64,000 bases of DNA, from assembly GCA_038030265.1 (NCBI GenBank), contig CM075940.1, positions 1,178,001 through 1,242,000 of the forward strand. The letters are read 5' to 3'. Each line of letters opens with the position of its first letter. The stretch's first letter is position 1. Below, piece after piece: positions 30,776 to 42,104 of this stretch. Made by a program: the position numbers and the translations under genes. This DNA is from Corythucha ciliata (Eukaryota > Arthropoda > Insecta > Hemiptera > Tingidae). The notes under the pieces are model-generated. The model was not told where the DNA came from and searched no databases. It worked only from the letters and a program-made list of their open reading frames with translations.

Positions 30776-31682
30776 GATCACTCTCCTCCCATCCCGACTA
30801 TTCATTCTTAAGATTTTGCAAGTTAAGCAATAAAGCAAGGCAAGAAAACCGTAGGTGATGCGGGTTCCAACTCGACTCGAACATCTCCTCTCTTTGTCAC
30901 CCGACTTTTTTACCGCCTTCAAAAAAATAAGGGGTGAGAAGTTGAGAACTTTAAAAGGAACTATCGACTACTATTACAGATATGTATTTTACTTGTTCCA
31001 CGGTCCCAAAACATCAGAGTATTATTCCTTGCAAAATCCTTCTGTGTATCGTGTCGTAGTATGAAGGGGGGGGGGTGATGTCCCCCAATGGGCTATGCCC
31101 GTATTTATGAACGTTCCTTGAAACCATGAAATTTACGAGTACCTGAACGTTCAAAAGTACGGGTACGTAGTCATTGTTTTAAACATTTTTTACATGAGAG
31201 TGGGCGGGCGTTTTTTCCTTCAAAACCAGTGTTTCCAGTGTTACAAACAATAAGTCCCCCCCCCCCCGCCGACGAACACGCACTACTTCAATTTCTTGAT
31301 GGGGGGGGGGATGAAATAAAATCCATTCAGGTAATCAATTTCATTGATTCATCGAATGCTAACAGATGATTGGATTTATCTCGTTCACCTCACTTTTTGT
31401 TTGGCGGGAGTAGGAGGGGTAGGATTTCCCGCGGCAAGTCCCGTCCCGCGCGGGAAATTTAGGTCTTGTCCCGCGTCCCGTCCCGCAAAATATTTTCGAG
31501 GCCCGTCTCGCGTCCCGCGCGCACCACTAGTCCAGACGTATAGACGCTCAACGTCTCAAATTTTTAGACGCGGCAGCATACGCTCCTCTCAAATGGGCTA
31601 CATAGTATCCATTGAAGGAGTACCACGCTTCCGAAAGAAACCTGTAAGCGGTTGAGTGGTAAGTGCAATTTTTAAGAGTTAA
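30776..31682. other. No gene recognised; degenerate repeats
   Basis: Holds a partial MITE (31097-31165, start GCCCGTATTTATGAACG, as at 32645), G and C runs near 31065 and 31258, and a cluster of TCCCGTCCCGC words at 31418-31520 of unknown origin. Confidence 0.4.
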
Positions 31683-32075
31683 GGGGGAGCTGTACATGTG
31701 TTTCCTCGACCCCCCTCCAATCAAACCTCGCCTACTCCGCGTTACGGATATTACCGTCGTATTTCTGCACCAATCCTGGACTTCAAGGGCTTATTTAAAT
31801 CTTCAGGAAATTCCGCACAAGCGTACGATCTTGCTTTCCTAAATAAGTCGTCGAAAGAGTGTGAATTTTCAAGGTAAAAGTTTATGTGCGTTTTACAGTT
31901 ATTTTAGGGATGAAATATGAAAAAAGAAGATCGTACGCTTGTGCGGAATTTCCTGAAGATTTAAATGAGGCCTTGAAGTCCACGATTGGTGCAGAAATAC
32001 GGTGGTAATTTCCGTAACGCGGAGTAGGCGAGGTATGATTGGAGGGGGTCGAGGAAACACGTGTGCAACTCCCCC
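31683..32075. mobile_element. Foldback MITE, 393 bp, TTAA target
   Basis: TTAA at 31679-31682 and 32076-32079. The arms are about 170 bp, starting GGGGGAG and carrying TTTCCTCGACCCCCCTCC, CCGTATTTCTGCACCAAT and TCCGCACAAGCGTACGATC, with a short unpaired centre. A TTAA target points to piggyBac-type mobilisation. Pieces of a related family are at 58276-58565. Confidence 0.85.
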
Positions 32076-32644
32076 TTAATGCCTGTTCGCAAACTTGAGG
32101 ATTCTAACTAGGCGATGGACAGATTGTAACCAAACTTTTCTGCGTCTTTAAACACTTAAAAAGAAACGCCGTTCGACCCGAGGAAATCTTGTCAATACTC
32201 GAGCATGTTATGGATGCGAACCTATGGAAACGTGGTGGGGGGGGGGCTTCTTCAGGTGACAAAGTGCAAGATTTCAACGTGGGTTGAGAATTTTTCCAAG
32301 CACGTTAACAGGGTGGCTAAAATAGTGGAAACATAGGTGTATTATTCAGAATGAATAATAAACCCAAAAATACACCCTAAATGGATTTTTGTTGAGTTCC
32401 CTCGAAAGTAGCGACGAAGCCGTGATTGACGATTGTGCCAGAAGTCGTCCTGAAAGTTCGTAATTGGCTTATGAACTGCGAACGGGATTCTCAACAAAGA
32501 ATTGAAGGGAATCAAAGCGAACATGGCCAAAGCGGGGGGAGGGAGGAGCGAAAGCCAGGAAAAATCAATTTTACCGAGACCTAAAATGTCAACACTCCGG
32601 GCAGGAGACAGTGTCGGGCACAGCAAACCTACTTACTACACAAT
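32076..32644. other. No gene recognised
   Basis: Mixed-composition DNA with a G run near 32236. Short frames only. Confidence 0.4.
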
Positions 32645-32770
32645 GCCCGTATTTATGAACGTTCCTTGACGTTAAGGAACCCTTGACATTCGTTAGAACT
32701 GATGTTTTTATTGTGATAAAAACAGTTCTCAATGGTTCTTTGACTCAAGAAACTTTCATAAATAACGGGC
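32645..32770. mobile_element. MITE, 126 bp, GCCCGTATTTATGAA ends
   Basis: Left GCCCGTATTTATGAACGTTC and right CATAAATAACGGGC, with inner AACAGTTCT/AGAACTG inverted parts. The right end merges with the inverted repeat that starts at 32761. Confidence 0.65.
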
Positions 32771-33775
32771 CTAATAGACCAAGAGCCAGCGACGTAAAAA
32801 GTGCAACCATTTGCATACTTTTCTTACCCAGCGCATATAATCGAGAATAATTCCCCAATAGTGGGAAAAATTGTATGCCTCCATTTGGACGTGACGAAAC
32901 CGGTGGCAGACGGCATCAAAGATTCACTTGTGGGGAGAAGTAACACAAATTCCGATCAGACGCCAAAGACGTTCTATTCACGTGAATACGCATTGAAAAA
33001 TGTGGGGAATTGAATATTACATTTAATGCTATCAGGTTCTATGGCGTCGAGCAAATGGCAAAGTCGTGAAAGCTTAAAACCCTGTAATTTGAAGTATCGG
33101 TTTTCGGTGTTAGGGTACTGTTTTTTGTTGGGGGAAAATAGGATGAGAAATCTGAAAAAAATATAATAAAAAATCTATGATGAACAGTTTTTATGCTATC
33201 GTAGAAAAACAGTTTCACTTCAGGTAAGAACACACCCCAAAAAATATTTTAGGCTGCAGCGTGTGTAAAATTATGGATACTTTCACCACGAAATATGAAA
33301 ATTCATAATACGCATTTTCCATGCGCCGTAAATCAGAGCACAGCCGATGGGATCTTTCAAAATGCATCGAATAAATAAAATGGATTCGATACTAGAATTT
33401 TTCGTCCCTCTTCTTCTAATAGGCTCCATATACCCTGACACCGACAAGCGGTACTTCAAATTAAAGGTGTTTTGACTTTTCCTTTGGCTCGCAGCCGCAG
33501 GTCCCGTTAGCATGAAACGTTATGTTCATTTCCCAATATTTTCCAATGCGTTATCACGAGAATAAAACGTCTTTGCCGTCTGGCCGAAATTTTTGTTACT
33601 TCTCCCCACAAGTGCATCTTTGATGCCGACTGCCATCGGTTTCGTCACGTCCAAAGTGAGGCAGACAATTTTTCCCACTATTAGGGAATTATTCTCGATT
33701 CTATGTGCTGGGTAAGAGAAGTATGCAAATAATTGCACTTTTTACGTTGCTGGCTCTTGGTCTATTAGGCCCGTT
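32761..33775. repeat. ~1.0-kb inverted-repeat structure, ~250-bp arms
   Basis: Arms 32761-33016 and 33521-33775 are inverted copies differing at scattered bases, without indels across a 70-codon open frame present in both (32801-33013 plus, 33526-33738 minus). The frames start at GTG, not ATG. Differences fall at roughly 15% of sites. It may be a foldback element or a pair of inverted fragments of an older gene; I recognise no family. Confidence 0.65.
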
Positions 33776-34092
33776 ATTAGAGGCTCACAAGCAAAGGCTT
33801 TTAGTTTCGAAAACGAGGTTCTCGAGTGGAATTTTTAAAGGGCCAGCAACAGAACTCATGGAACGGATCGCACCCAAAGGCAGAAACTTAACTTTTGCAG
33901 TATCTGCGACACTGACTGACTGGGGCTTCCTCTCAGGTGTTATATTACTCATCCCATGGTACCAATAAATTAATGATACAAGAAGAAATAGACAAAGCAC
34001 ACTCACTAGATTTCTGCCCAACTGAATTTGCTGAAATACGATTCATTTAGCAGAGATAGTCGAGTTTTTTTTCTTGTAGCATTGCTTGTGAC
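33776..34092. other. Flank, no gene recognised
   Basis: A 5' border of the following gypsy fragment probably falls here. A short frame beginning inside the repeat arm (33705-33968) was rejected. Confidence 0.35.
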
Positions 34093-35640
34093 ATGAGAAC
34101 TTGTGGAATTCATTCCGATTCAGGAGCCCACGCTATACTAGGGTTAACCGTGATTGTCCCTCCCTCGAAGCCGGAGCAAATGTTTGCAAGAATACCGTTT
34201 GGGAGCGCTAGTGTCCTCTACACGGGGGGCTCTCGGCAGACGCCAGTTGGACGACCAAGACCATTTCTGCCAACAAACTTCCGACGAGTCCTTTATGACC
34301 AGCTCCACAACATAAATCATCCTGGAATCCGCGCTTCAAGAACCCTAATAGCCCAACGTTTCTTTTGGGCCAACATGCAGAAAGACGCCGGGCTATGGGC
34401 AAAAACATGTGTACCCTGTCAGAAAACAAAAGTAAGCAAAAATATCGTCACGCCCCTAGGGGCATTCGTACCATCGGATAAACTAGAACACGTCCATCTA
34501 GACATCATAGGGCCACTACAGCCCTCACAAGGGAAGACCTATTGCCTCACAATGATGGACAGAAACACACTGGCCGGAAGCTATACCATTCTCTATCATC
34601 GAAGCTTCAACAATTGCACAGGCGTTCCTAACCCACTGGATAGCGCGTTTCGGTATACCAGGGAAACAGTAGACAATATGAGTCTCACCTTTTCGCAGAG
34701 CTCACAAAGCTTCTCGGTATTCATCACTACGCCATATCACCCCCAATCCAACGGCGCAATAGAACGTTGGCACAGGACGCTCGAAACAGCTTTGACAGCA
34801 CATTCTCGGGGAAGCACAATGGACCAAGATTCTGCCAACAGTACTTCTCGGTCTTCGGTCAGCGGTACGACAGGAGGAAGGACGGAGCACAGCCAAGTTA
34901 CTTTACGGAATATTTCATGCCTACAAAAAACATTACACCAATAGCCCGTCAAGTTAAACGTGGACCTCGCCCTCCTGTGTTCAGCCCATCTAGCTATTTT
35001 TCCTTACCCCCTCAATGGAACTTCAGCTTGATAATAACACTTATCTTTGGTAAACAGTAGGACAACCAATTCTGTAAGGAAAGTAGAGGGAAGAGAAGTT
35101 GCTACTAATCGAATGAGAGTGCGCTGGCCGCGGGTTCATGTTCTTCTTGACGGGCTATACTTGTACTTCTTAAACAAGGAATCGCCCGGAGTAGAAAAAA
35201 CACCAACCGTTCTTTCATCAGCAAGGACCTATCGACAAGTTCACATGTCTTTTCGAAAGACGACGTCTACAAAAAATCTCTTCGTCCCTCGTATACGGGA
35301 CCACGCCAAGTCCTCAAGCGCGACGGCAAAACTGTCAAAATTTCCTTACCGAATCGCAGCGTCCGTGTGTCTCTCGACAGAGTAAAGCCTGCTTTTCTCC
35401 TACGGGAAGACACTCATTCCCCACCAGCAGAGAAATCACATCCATCACCTGTGACAAAGCACAACGACAACAGCTGTAACATCAACACAAACACCAACAT
35501 CAACCCCGCGACCGATAACGATGACACCGGCCCAGCCAGAAACGCTCAGGACAAGAAGCGGACGAGTAGTTGAACCACCTGTTCTTTTCTCGCCCTCGCG
35601 GTCATGTAAATAGATTCAAAACTTATAAGCTAGGCAATAA
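34093..35640 (+). pseudogene. pol: Second gypsy element: integrase to pol C-terminus, frameshifted
   Basis: In order: a His-His-Cys-Cys zinc region (HPGIRASRTLIAQRFFW ... CVPCQKTK) near 34318-34430; the core starting HVHLDIIGPL; a WPEAIPF-like and WIARFGIPG-like block in the next frame; then YHPQSNGAIERWHRTLE with the catalytic Glu back in the first frame. The block with the second catalytic Asp is deleted. Further on, frames give a GPRQVLKRDGKTVKISLPN chromo-like/GPY-F segment and RVKPAFLL near 35390, and a TRSGR-type end near 35550. At least three frame changes. Upstream RT and gag are missing. Distinct from the minus-strand errantivirus-like element. Confidence 0.75.
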
Positions 35641-36117
35641 CCCGCAAAACATGAAATATTATTCTATTTCAAAAGACAAGTCCAAAGAGGGCAGTGTAAC
35701 AAAAAACGAGACTCCGACTTCAGAGGATAATCTCACACCAACTCAGAGAACGCCACCCTCAACTCCACGCCAAAATCAAACATCGAGTCATTATGGCACG
35801 CCGACATCCTCATCGTCTTCATCAACACATACGTCACAGGGAACTCCTAGTCCAAAGGCAACGCCAACCGCGACACGTAGTGGTCGAATTATTGATGATT
35901 CGGGTGGTTTCCACCCGTGCGATTTACTTTTTCAGAAACCCATACAGGGCCTCCGCCTTAGACGATCCACAAAGGTACACAGACTTGAGAAACTGTCCTA
36001 ACACGCTTTGTAAATACCGCCTTGTTTTGCAATGTTCATAAATCAAACGCTATACGCACTGCTGTATAAAGCCAGATAAATATTTTTTTGTGTGTAATAA
36101 AAAATCTTGGGGGGAGA

Positions 36118-37221
36118 TGTGTTACGACCACCCCTGTCCGACACAGGGCGAGGGGGCTGTGACGAGTCGTTCACTCATCTCCTCGCCTACTTGGTGTCGC
36201 GGGCTGCCACTTTTTTGGGTTTTCTAGTTTACCCGCTGGAATGCTCATGAGTAGATTTATCAATCAAAACCGTTGGTTATCGTTGAGAATCGTGAATTTT
36301 TAAAATCTATTTTCTTCAGCTTCCTTTTTGTTCATTGTTTCTTCCGCCTGTTCTTAGTTTGAAATTTCTTGCTTGTAACTGTAAGTGGTCGCGTTTATTT
36401 ATTTTAATTCAAAAGCTGACGTATAACACGAAACATATTCTTTTCAGGCGATATGGCTCATAGCATAGATGTTTTGTTAGAGGGTGTCTGAGCACAAGGT
36501 GAGATTGAGATCGAATGCCATTATTATTGTTCGCCACGGATGAGAGGCAAGTGCTGCATATAAATATGATATCGTGAACAATTTGGTACTTGGTACTTAA
36601 TTTCTTTGTTCATCTATTTGTTGGGGATCTTGTGGGAATGCCAATCCTTTCTCTGGAAATCAGTGATACAACTAGAAGTATATGCGATCATGTTTCGTGA
36701 GGTAGTCTTTCACGACTTTTACTTGAAAGCTTTCACAGTACTATCAGGGGCATTTGTAAAGAAATCGAGCCTTCGTTTTGTTTTAGGCTAAATTACACTA
36801 AAACCTTGTCGGTAAATCAAAGTGCTGTGCTATGATGCTATATGGATGTAAACTCCTTCTTTCTATTTTCTCCGTTTCTCACCTATTACTCAGTGTACTT
36901 CGAAAGTGATAAATAAACGTACTTTTCAGAAAACGACAAACTATGTTGTTTGATTTTACCCAATCAAGGAAAATAAGGAATCCGTAATCAAAATGCCACG
37001 GTAATTGAAGAGTAGAAAGGGGAGACCTGTGGACTGTGCGGTGTGCGGAGGGGTCATTTCAGTTATCGCCCCGAAGCGCTGTTGGCCAACCCCTCTTGTC
37101 ACTTTACCCTGCCTTTTGGCTGGCTCTCTTATAGATATTTGATTCTCTGTGGTTACGACTTGTGAAAACTTCAAAATTCAAATAAACCACTAAAAAAGAT
37201 AACCTATCAGAGAACCTCCCG
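36118..37221 (+). repeat. 3' LTR of the second gypsy element (probable)
   Basis: A polypurine tract TTGGGGGGAGATG ends at 36117, right before TGTTACGACC. A candidate right edge is CGTAACG near 37215-37221, nearly the inverted repeat of TGTTACG. In between: TATAAATAT near 36560 and AATAAA near 36911. The size (about 1.1 kb) is plausible. Without a 5' LTR to compare, the right border is tentative. Confidence 0.5.
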
Positions 37222-37617
37222 TAACGGAAAACTTCAACATCGATTCCAAGCATGAGCGCTCCAATCCACAAGTTCTCAAACTACTAAAGATGCCAACCTA
37301 CACAAGCCTCACCTGGAGCCACTTCCGTTATACTGTTATCACTCCTTATCGCTGTTAAACGCCGGGATTCTAAAAATCATATTAAAACTTTCTTTCAAAC
37401 TATATGTATACATATAATTAAGTCAGTTCTCATCAAGTTGTAAGTATGTACTCATCGAATTGAGTGTACGTAACTATTAAGACAACCCCCCCAAGAACGC
37501 TTTATAAATCAGATCACTTCCAATACGATCTCGCTCATTTATTTTGAACTAACCTCGACAAATATTAATTGTTGAGAGTGTCCTCTCAAACATCTGAAAT
37601 TTGTCTATGTCATGTAG

Positions 37618-37863
37618 GTGGCGGGAGAGCCAAGATTTTTAATTTTTGGCGAACGACCTCCGGAACAAGCACCTCATGATCAAGAGGAGGAGGACTCTCT
37701 TCAATCCCTCTTGATGAGGCCCCAAAGCATCGGGTGCCCCATGAAAGGTGGGCTCGTCGTTGTCGAGGACAAGGAGGGCACAGACGGCGAGGCCGTGGCC
37801 ATCGAGGGCTGGGCGGTGGAAGAAGTAAATGAAATTTATCCAAATATAGCACGTTACTTGTGA
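37618..37863 (+). CDS. Small open frame, unrecognised
   Basis: 81 codons with GC-richer composition than its surroundings (EEEDSLQSLLMRPQSIG, then acidic and Gly-rich). The opposite strand is also open and Pro/Arg-rich, so coding is uncertain. It might be an exon; neither flank has a convincing donor. No family recognised. Confidence 0.2.
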   Translation: MAGEPRFLIFGERPPEQAPHDQEEEDSLQSLLMRPQSIGCPMKGGLVVVEDKEGTDGEAVAIEGWAVEEVNEIYPNIARYL

Positions 37864-39209
37864 TTAAGATGCATTTTTTTTTTTCAGAAAAAAATTAATG
37901 AATACCCGCCGCATTAATAAATATATCATTATTAACAATTACAAGAAGAATTGAAAATAAACTATACTTTTTCAATTTTTTGACACTCTTCCTTGTCTTA
38001 CTATACTTATCTTACTATACTTATTAAAACGTATACTTACTAAAATGCAATCTCCCCTTGAGGGGAAGGCTGTTGGCTGATTTTCCGTTTTTCCCTAATT
38101 TCGCCTTTTTCTTTTGCTCCCACCCTCCCCCACCCCGAAAGTATACCCCCCCAACTTTTCATTTAGAAACTTTTTTTCCCCGGGCCCATCACCCTCCCAC
38201 CAAATCCCTGACCCCTACCTCTAGCGACCCAATTTTCCAAAAACGTCACTTTCCCTGTTATTCCTGATGAAAATCGTCTAATTCCGCCCCAAAACTATCT
38301 CCTCCCTGGATTTTCATCCGATTTTGGTTTTTAGCTGCTTAAAATCACCACAACTAAATTCCCCAGGGCGCTGAACTCGCCGAATTTCAAAATTCGCCCC
38401 CAAACTCGAGTTATAACCTACGAAAAATAGTCGTCAAATTTGCAATTTCAAAAATCGCAATTTAACCCCACCCCCGGTCCTCCAATCGATTTTTGCCCCG
38501 AAACAAAGTCGACTCGCCAGGTCTTGGTATTCAGTTGCGCATACCAAAACGCCAATTTTTCCACTCCTTCTCGGTCAAAATGATGCCCAAAGTCGACTGG
38601 AGAAATATAGGAAAATTAAGCCAACCTTGGAGTGGGTGTGGGGGAGAGGTCAGCCCGGAATCGCCGCCGAAACTTTTCAAAATTATACAAATTTCAATTC
38701 CACCGGCTTCTATTCATTCTAGAGGGTTCAAATTTTGACACAAGGGAGGAAGGGGCAAAGTTGGTTTATGCTGATTTTTGCAGATTGTTAAAACATTTTT
38801 AAATCGGCCAAATTTCAAATTTAAATTGCGCAAAAATTTCGCAATTTGAAAAATCGTAGCTCCTCCCTAAATCATCGGCAGGGTCTTAAAATTTCCACTA
38901 TACGGTAGCCTATCCGGGAAAAATGCCCAAAATCATGATGACAACTTATTTCAACCTCAAAAATCGACGAAACTGAAAAAAGAAATTTTCAAATTTTTGT
39001 TCTCCATACTATTATCCCCTGGTGAAATTTTTGGGCTGTTTTACCGATATTTTCAGAACCTCTTGAAATTCAATTTATAAGAGTTTCATAATTATCTAAA
39101 AACGAAAATGGGGTCCGTTTGGCCAATTTAATTTTTCTCGACGGGGTCCCCCCCGCGAAATTACTTAAATTTAATTGCTGGCGACGAGGGTTGAATTTTT
39201 CATATTTTC
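37864..39209. other. No gene; degenerate C/T-rich repeats
   Basis: Long runs of CCCC and TTTT words, with phrases such as ATTTTCATCCGATTTTGG that resemble the units of the array to the right. Probably older, more diverged units of the same repeat. Confidence 0.4.
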
Positions 39210-40010
39210 AGATTCCACTCAAATTTGGTATTTAGAGGTTGTTCGACATGAGAAAAAAGAATATGACGTCAGTTGGGGGGGTGGAAATTTTGTTCAGCCC
39301 CCCTCCCCCCGTGACAGCTAATAGTACGCCTTAGGGTATGATGATTCAATTTTCATCGGAATGCACTCAAATTTGGTATTTAGAGGTTGTTTGACATCAG
39401 AAAAAAGAATATGACGTCAGTTTGGGGGTGGAAATTTTTTTCAACCCCCCTCCCCCTGTGACCGCTAATAGTACGCCTTAGGGGATGATGATTCAATTTT
39501 CATCGGAATCAACCCAAATTCGGTATTTAGAGGTTTTTCGACATGAGAAAAAAGAATATGACGTCAGTCAGGGGGTGGAAATTTTTTTCAACCCCCTCCT
39601 CCCCCTCGACTTAGGAAATGATTTTCATCAGAATCTACTCAAATTCGGTATTTAGGTGTTTTAGAACCTTCTAAAATTTAATGTGACGTCAGTTCAGTGG
39701 TAAATTTTTTTTCAACCCCCTTCGCCCCACCTCCCGAATTAGAGGAGGACACTGCTTAGGGGATGATTTTTAGATTTTCATCAGAATCTACTCAAAATCG
39801 ATATTTAGGGGCTTTAGAACCTTACAAAATTAAGTATGCTGTCAGTTGAGGGGTGAAATATTTTATCAACCCCCTCCCCCTTAGCAGTGACTGCGGGGAT
39901 GACTTTCAGACACTGCTTAGGGGATGATTTTTAGATTTTCATCTGAATCCACTCAAATTCAGTATTCGGGGGTTTTTCAACCTCATAAAATTAAATATGA
40001 CGTAAGTTTA
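39210..40010 (+). repeat. Degenerate tandem array, ~150-bp units with TGACGTCA
   Basis: Six units with anchors (ACTCAAATTTGGTATTTAGAGG and variants) near 39220, 39364, 39511, 39636, 39788 and 39950. Most units carry TATGACGTCAGT; TGACGTCA is the palindromic cAMP-response-element sequence. Spacing is about 125-160 bp. It lies just downstream of the 3' end of the minus-strand Q-rich gene. Confidence 0.7.
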
Positions 40011-40130
40011 CCTATTACACAAATCGAGAAAGTGAAAAATTCTGTTTTCAATTAGAACACAAGTACATTTACTTTATTTATACTGAAGAAAAACAAATAA
40101 TAATAACAATAATAAAAAAATAGATTCAAA

Positions 40131-40229
40131 TTACACCCCATTCCCTCTTCTTCCACCGCGGAACCCGCGGCCCCTCCTTCCTCCGCGGAACCACCAGTCG
40201 CGGCCAGGTCGATGCATTCCCTCAGCAGG
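40131..40229 (-). CDS. Arg/Gly-rich (RGG-like) last exon, tentative
   Basis: After an acceptor (CCCCAACAG, 40230 and upstream) the first frame gives 32 codons to TAA at 40131-40133, including GRDWWFRGGRRGRGFRGGRR, which looks like a real RGG/RG RNA-binding tail. AATAAA follows near 40070-40080. Problem: the exon upstream (40373-40471) ends in a phase that would read another, long open frame here. Either an alternative splice partner or a small sequence error is needed. A host gene is possible. Confidence 0.4.
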   Translation of the reverse strand, partial: PAEGMHRPGRDWWFRGGRRGRGFRGGRRGNGV

Positions 40230-40372
40230 CTGTTGGGGGGGGGGGGTTGTAAATATAAAGATTTCTTACGCCTGTCAAATTATGTATCCAACTGTTATGG
40301 GAGGAGAAAAAATACAACACACGTTCATCATTACGTCAATAAGAATTAACCAATTCCATCAAGACAACTTAC

Positions 40373-40471
40373 AGGCTACAACCCCCACCAGCGTTTATGT
40401 GGCCTCTGAGGGGTCCATTCGACTCTCCCCTCATTCGTCGTCGTCGACGTTGTCGTCTTTGATTTCCAGCC
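40373..40471 (-). CDS. Arg-rich middle exon, tentative
   Basis: Flanked by TTGTTTAG acceptor and CCT|GTAAGT donor. The only open frame reads AGNQRRQRRRRRMRGESNG and fits the phase of exon 40545-40841. A stretch of seven basic residues suggests nucleic-acid binding or a nuclear signal. Confidence 0.45.
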
Positions 40472-40544
40472 CTAAACAACAAATAATAACAGTTATTAAT
40501 TCAACTGTCGTTCTTGGACATTCAAATTCTTGATGACCACTTAC

Positions 40545-40688
40545 GCGACTGGTGGCTCCATATTGGCCACAACTGCCTGCATTGGGCGCTCTTCTTCTGG
40601 CTGTTGCTGCTCCTGCTGTTGTGGTTGATGTTGCTGCTGCTGCTCCTGCTGTTGTGGTTGACCTTCCTGCTGTTGTCGATCATTCTGC

Positions 40689-40719
<31 letters not shown>

Positions 40720-40841
40720 CCTCCTGTTGTGGTTGAACTTCTTCTTCCTGTTGCTGCTGCTGCTGTTGTTGCGGCTGCTGCTGCTGTTTAGGATTAGCCC
40801 GCCTTCTCCTTCCTCTCTTATCTGGCGGGCATTGTTTATTC
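40545..40841 (-). CDS. Gln-rich exon of a probable host gene
   Basis: Between a CAATCAG acceptor (40842 and upstream) and a GC|GTAAGT donor. About 98 codons: DKRGRRRRANPKQQQQ, then Gln/Glu-rich with mixed CAG/CAA codons (so not a simple CAG slippage run), ending MQAVVANMEPPVA. Upstream exons were not identified. The opposite strand gives an open Leu-rich frame that is only the shadow of the Gln codons. With the two following exons it would make a basic, Gln-rich, possibly RGG-ended protein. Family unknown. Confidence 0.45.
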
Positions 40842-40917
40842 CTGATTGAAATAACATTGTATGATTAAAAGCTACTACATGTATTATTGAACACAATAAC
40901 ACCCCAATAATAATGTC

Positions 40918-41137
40918 GAAGGGGCCACTGTATGAAAATTCAATCGCTTTACGGGAAATAAACAATTGACGATCAATTAACGGGCTCAATGAGTTCATCG
41001 CGTCATTATTGCGGAGAACGCAGATAGAAAGGGGCCACTGTATGAAAATTCAATCGCTTTACGGGAAATAAACAATTGACGATCAATTAACGGGCTCAAT
41101 GAGTTCATCGCGTCATTATTGCGGAGAACGCAGACAG
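40918..41137 (+). repeat. Tandem duplication, 110 bp x 2
   Basis: GGGGCCACTGTATGAAAATT begins at 40921 and again at 41031; the copies are identical or nearly so through CGGAGAACGCAGA. Recent. Confidence 0.9.
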
Positions 41138-42104
41138 ATTGTCAATTAATTTGTGGCACAAATACCAATTTTGAAGTTACGGCAGTCGCTTTTTCAATCC
41201 CAAGAAGGAACACAAAACGGCCAGAATGTTACATGAAGGGAAAAATGCTTTCCAAATTGCGTTCTTCCTTCAAGAAAGGGGAGTTACATCATGACGGCCC
41301 GTATTCATAGTATTTACGATCGAAATTTTGAGGATAACATGCTTCTTCCAAATCATAGCACTTCATTCTTTGAATACAATGACCCATTTTACATCAATTT
41401 GGCTAATTTCTCTTCTACTCCGACGACTATGAACACCAGCCTCAGGCATGCATTACCCACCTTTTATTAAGCTATGTAGTTCAATATAAATTTAATAATT
41501 ACCTGTTATCCATCGCACGATCTTTCTTTTTTAAAATAAAAACGCCAATAATGAACAAAGGCACCAAACAACCGTTCGTCCGTTTGGTTATTTGAAAAAA
41601 TCGTCCTATATTCCCCGCTCTCGACAGCTGTTGCTCTCAACCATTGCGCCGTCGCCGTACAGTGTAACCAACATCAACACCGCTCAACTCGGCGCTTTGA
41701 AATCAAAGTGAACTTTCAGGAGAAACATTACGTGTTCTTTTTTTTAATATATTTCAGTTAGTATCACGTATAATGCTTTATTTTACGTCATTAGAATTGA
41801 TTTAAGTCGTGATCAGGAACAAAATTGCAGTTGTTTCAAGCGACCAAATGTACACGAAAAAAGGGAGACAAAATATAGCTCCCCCTAGACTACAACACCA
41901 ACTTGCTTTCCTTCAACGACGTGCGTGAGTCATCCCCCTCCAAATCAAGCTAGCCAGAAAAATAACGCCATTTTCCAATCCCTTCATTATTGGTTATTCA
42001 TTCGTACAGCGCACTTATTTGTACAGTGAATAAAGCTATTGTTTTTATTTTATTTCATTTTTTTTTCCATCATCTTTCTTCGTGCTTGAGTTTGTTATTC
42101 TACA
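41138..42104. other. Intergenic; 5' region of the Helitron gene
   Basis: No gene seen. The 5' end of the Helitron should be in or near this stretch, but I could not place a TC-starting terminus. A short inverted CCCGTATTCATAGT / ACTATGAACACC pair lies at about 41300-41440. Confidence 0.4.

Noticed and set aside
33705..33968. 87-codon frame with a signal-peptide-like start
   Set aside because: Its first third is the antisense of a repeat arm and nothing downstream resembles a secreted protein; no splice or regulatory support.
37610..37852. Pro/Arg-rich frame opposite to 37618-37863
   Set aside because: Shadow of the plus-strand frame; neither strand has firm coding evidence.
40514..40849. 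Leu-rich frames that look like membrane segments
   Set aside because: They are the antisense and shifted frames of the Gln-codon repeats on the minus strand.
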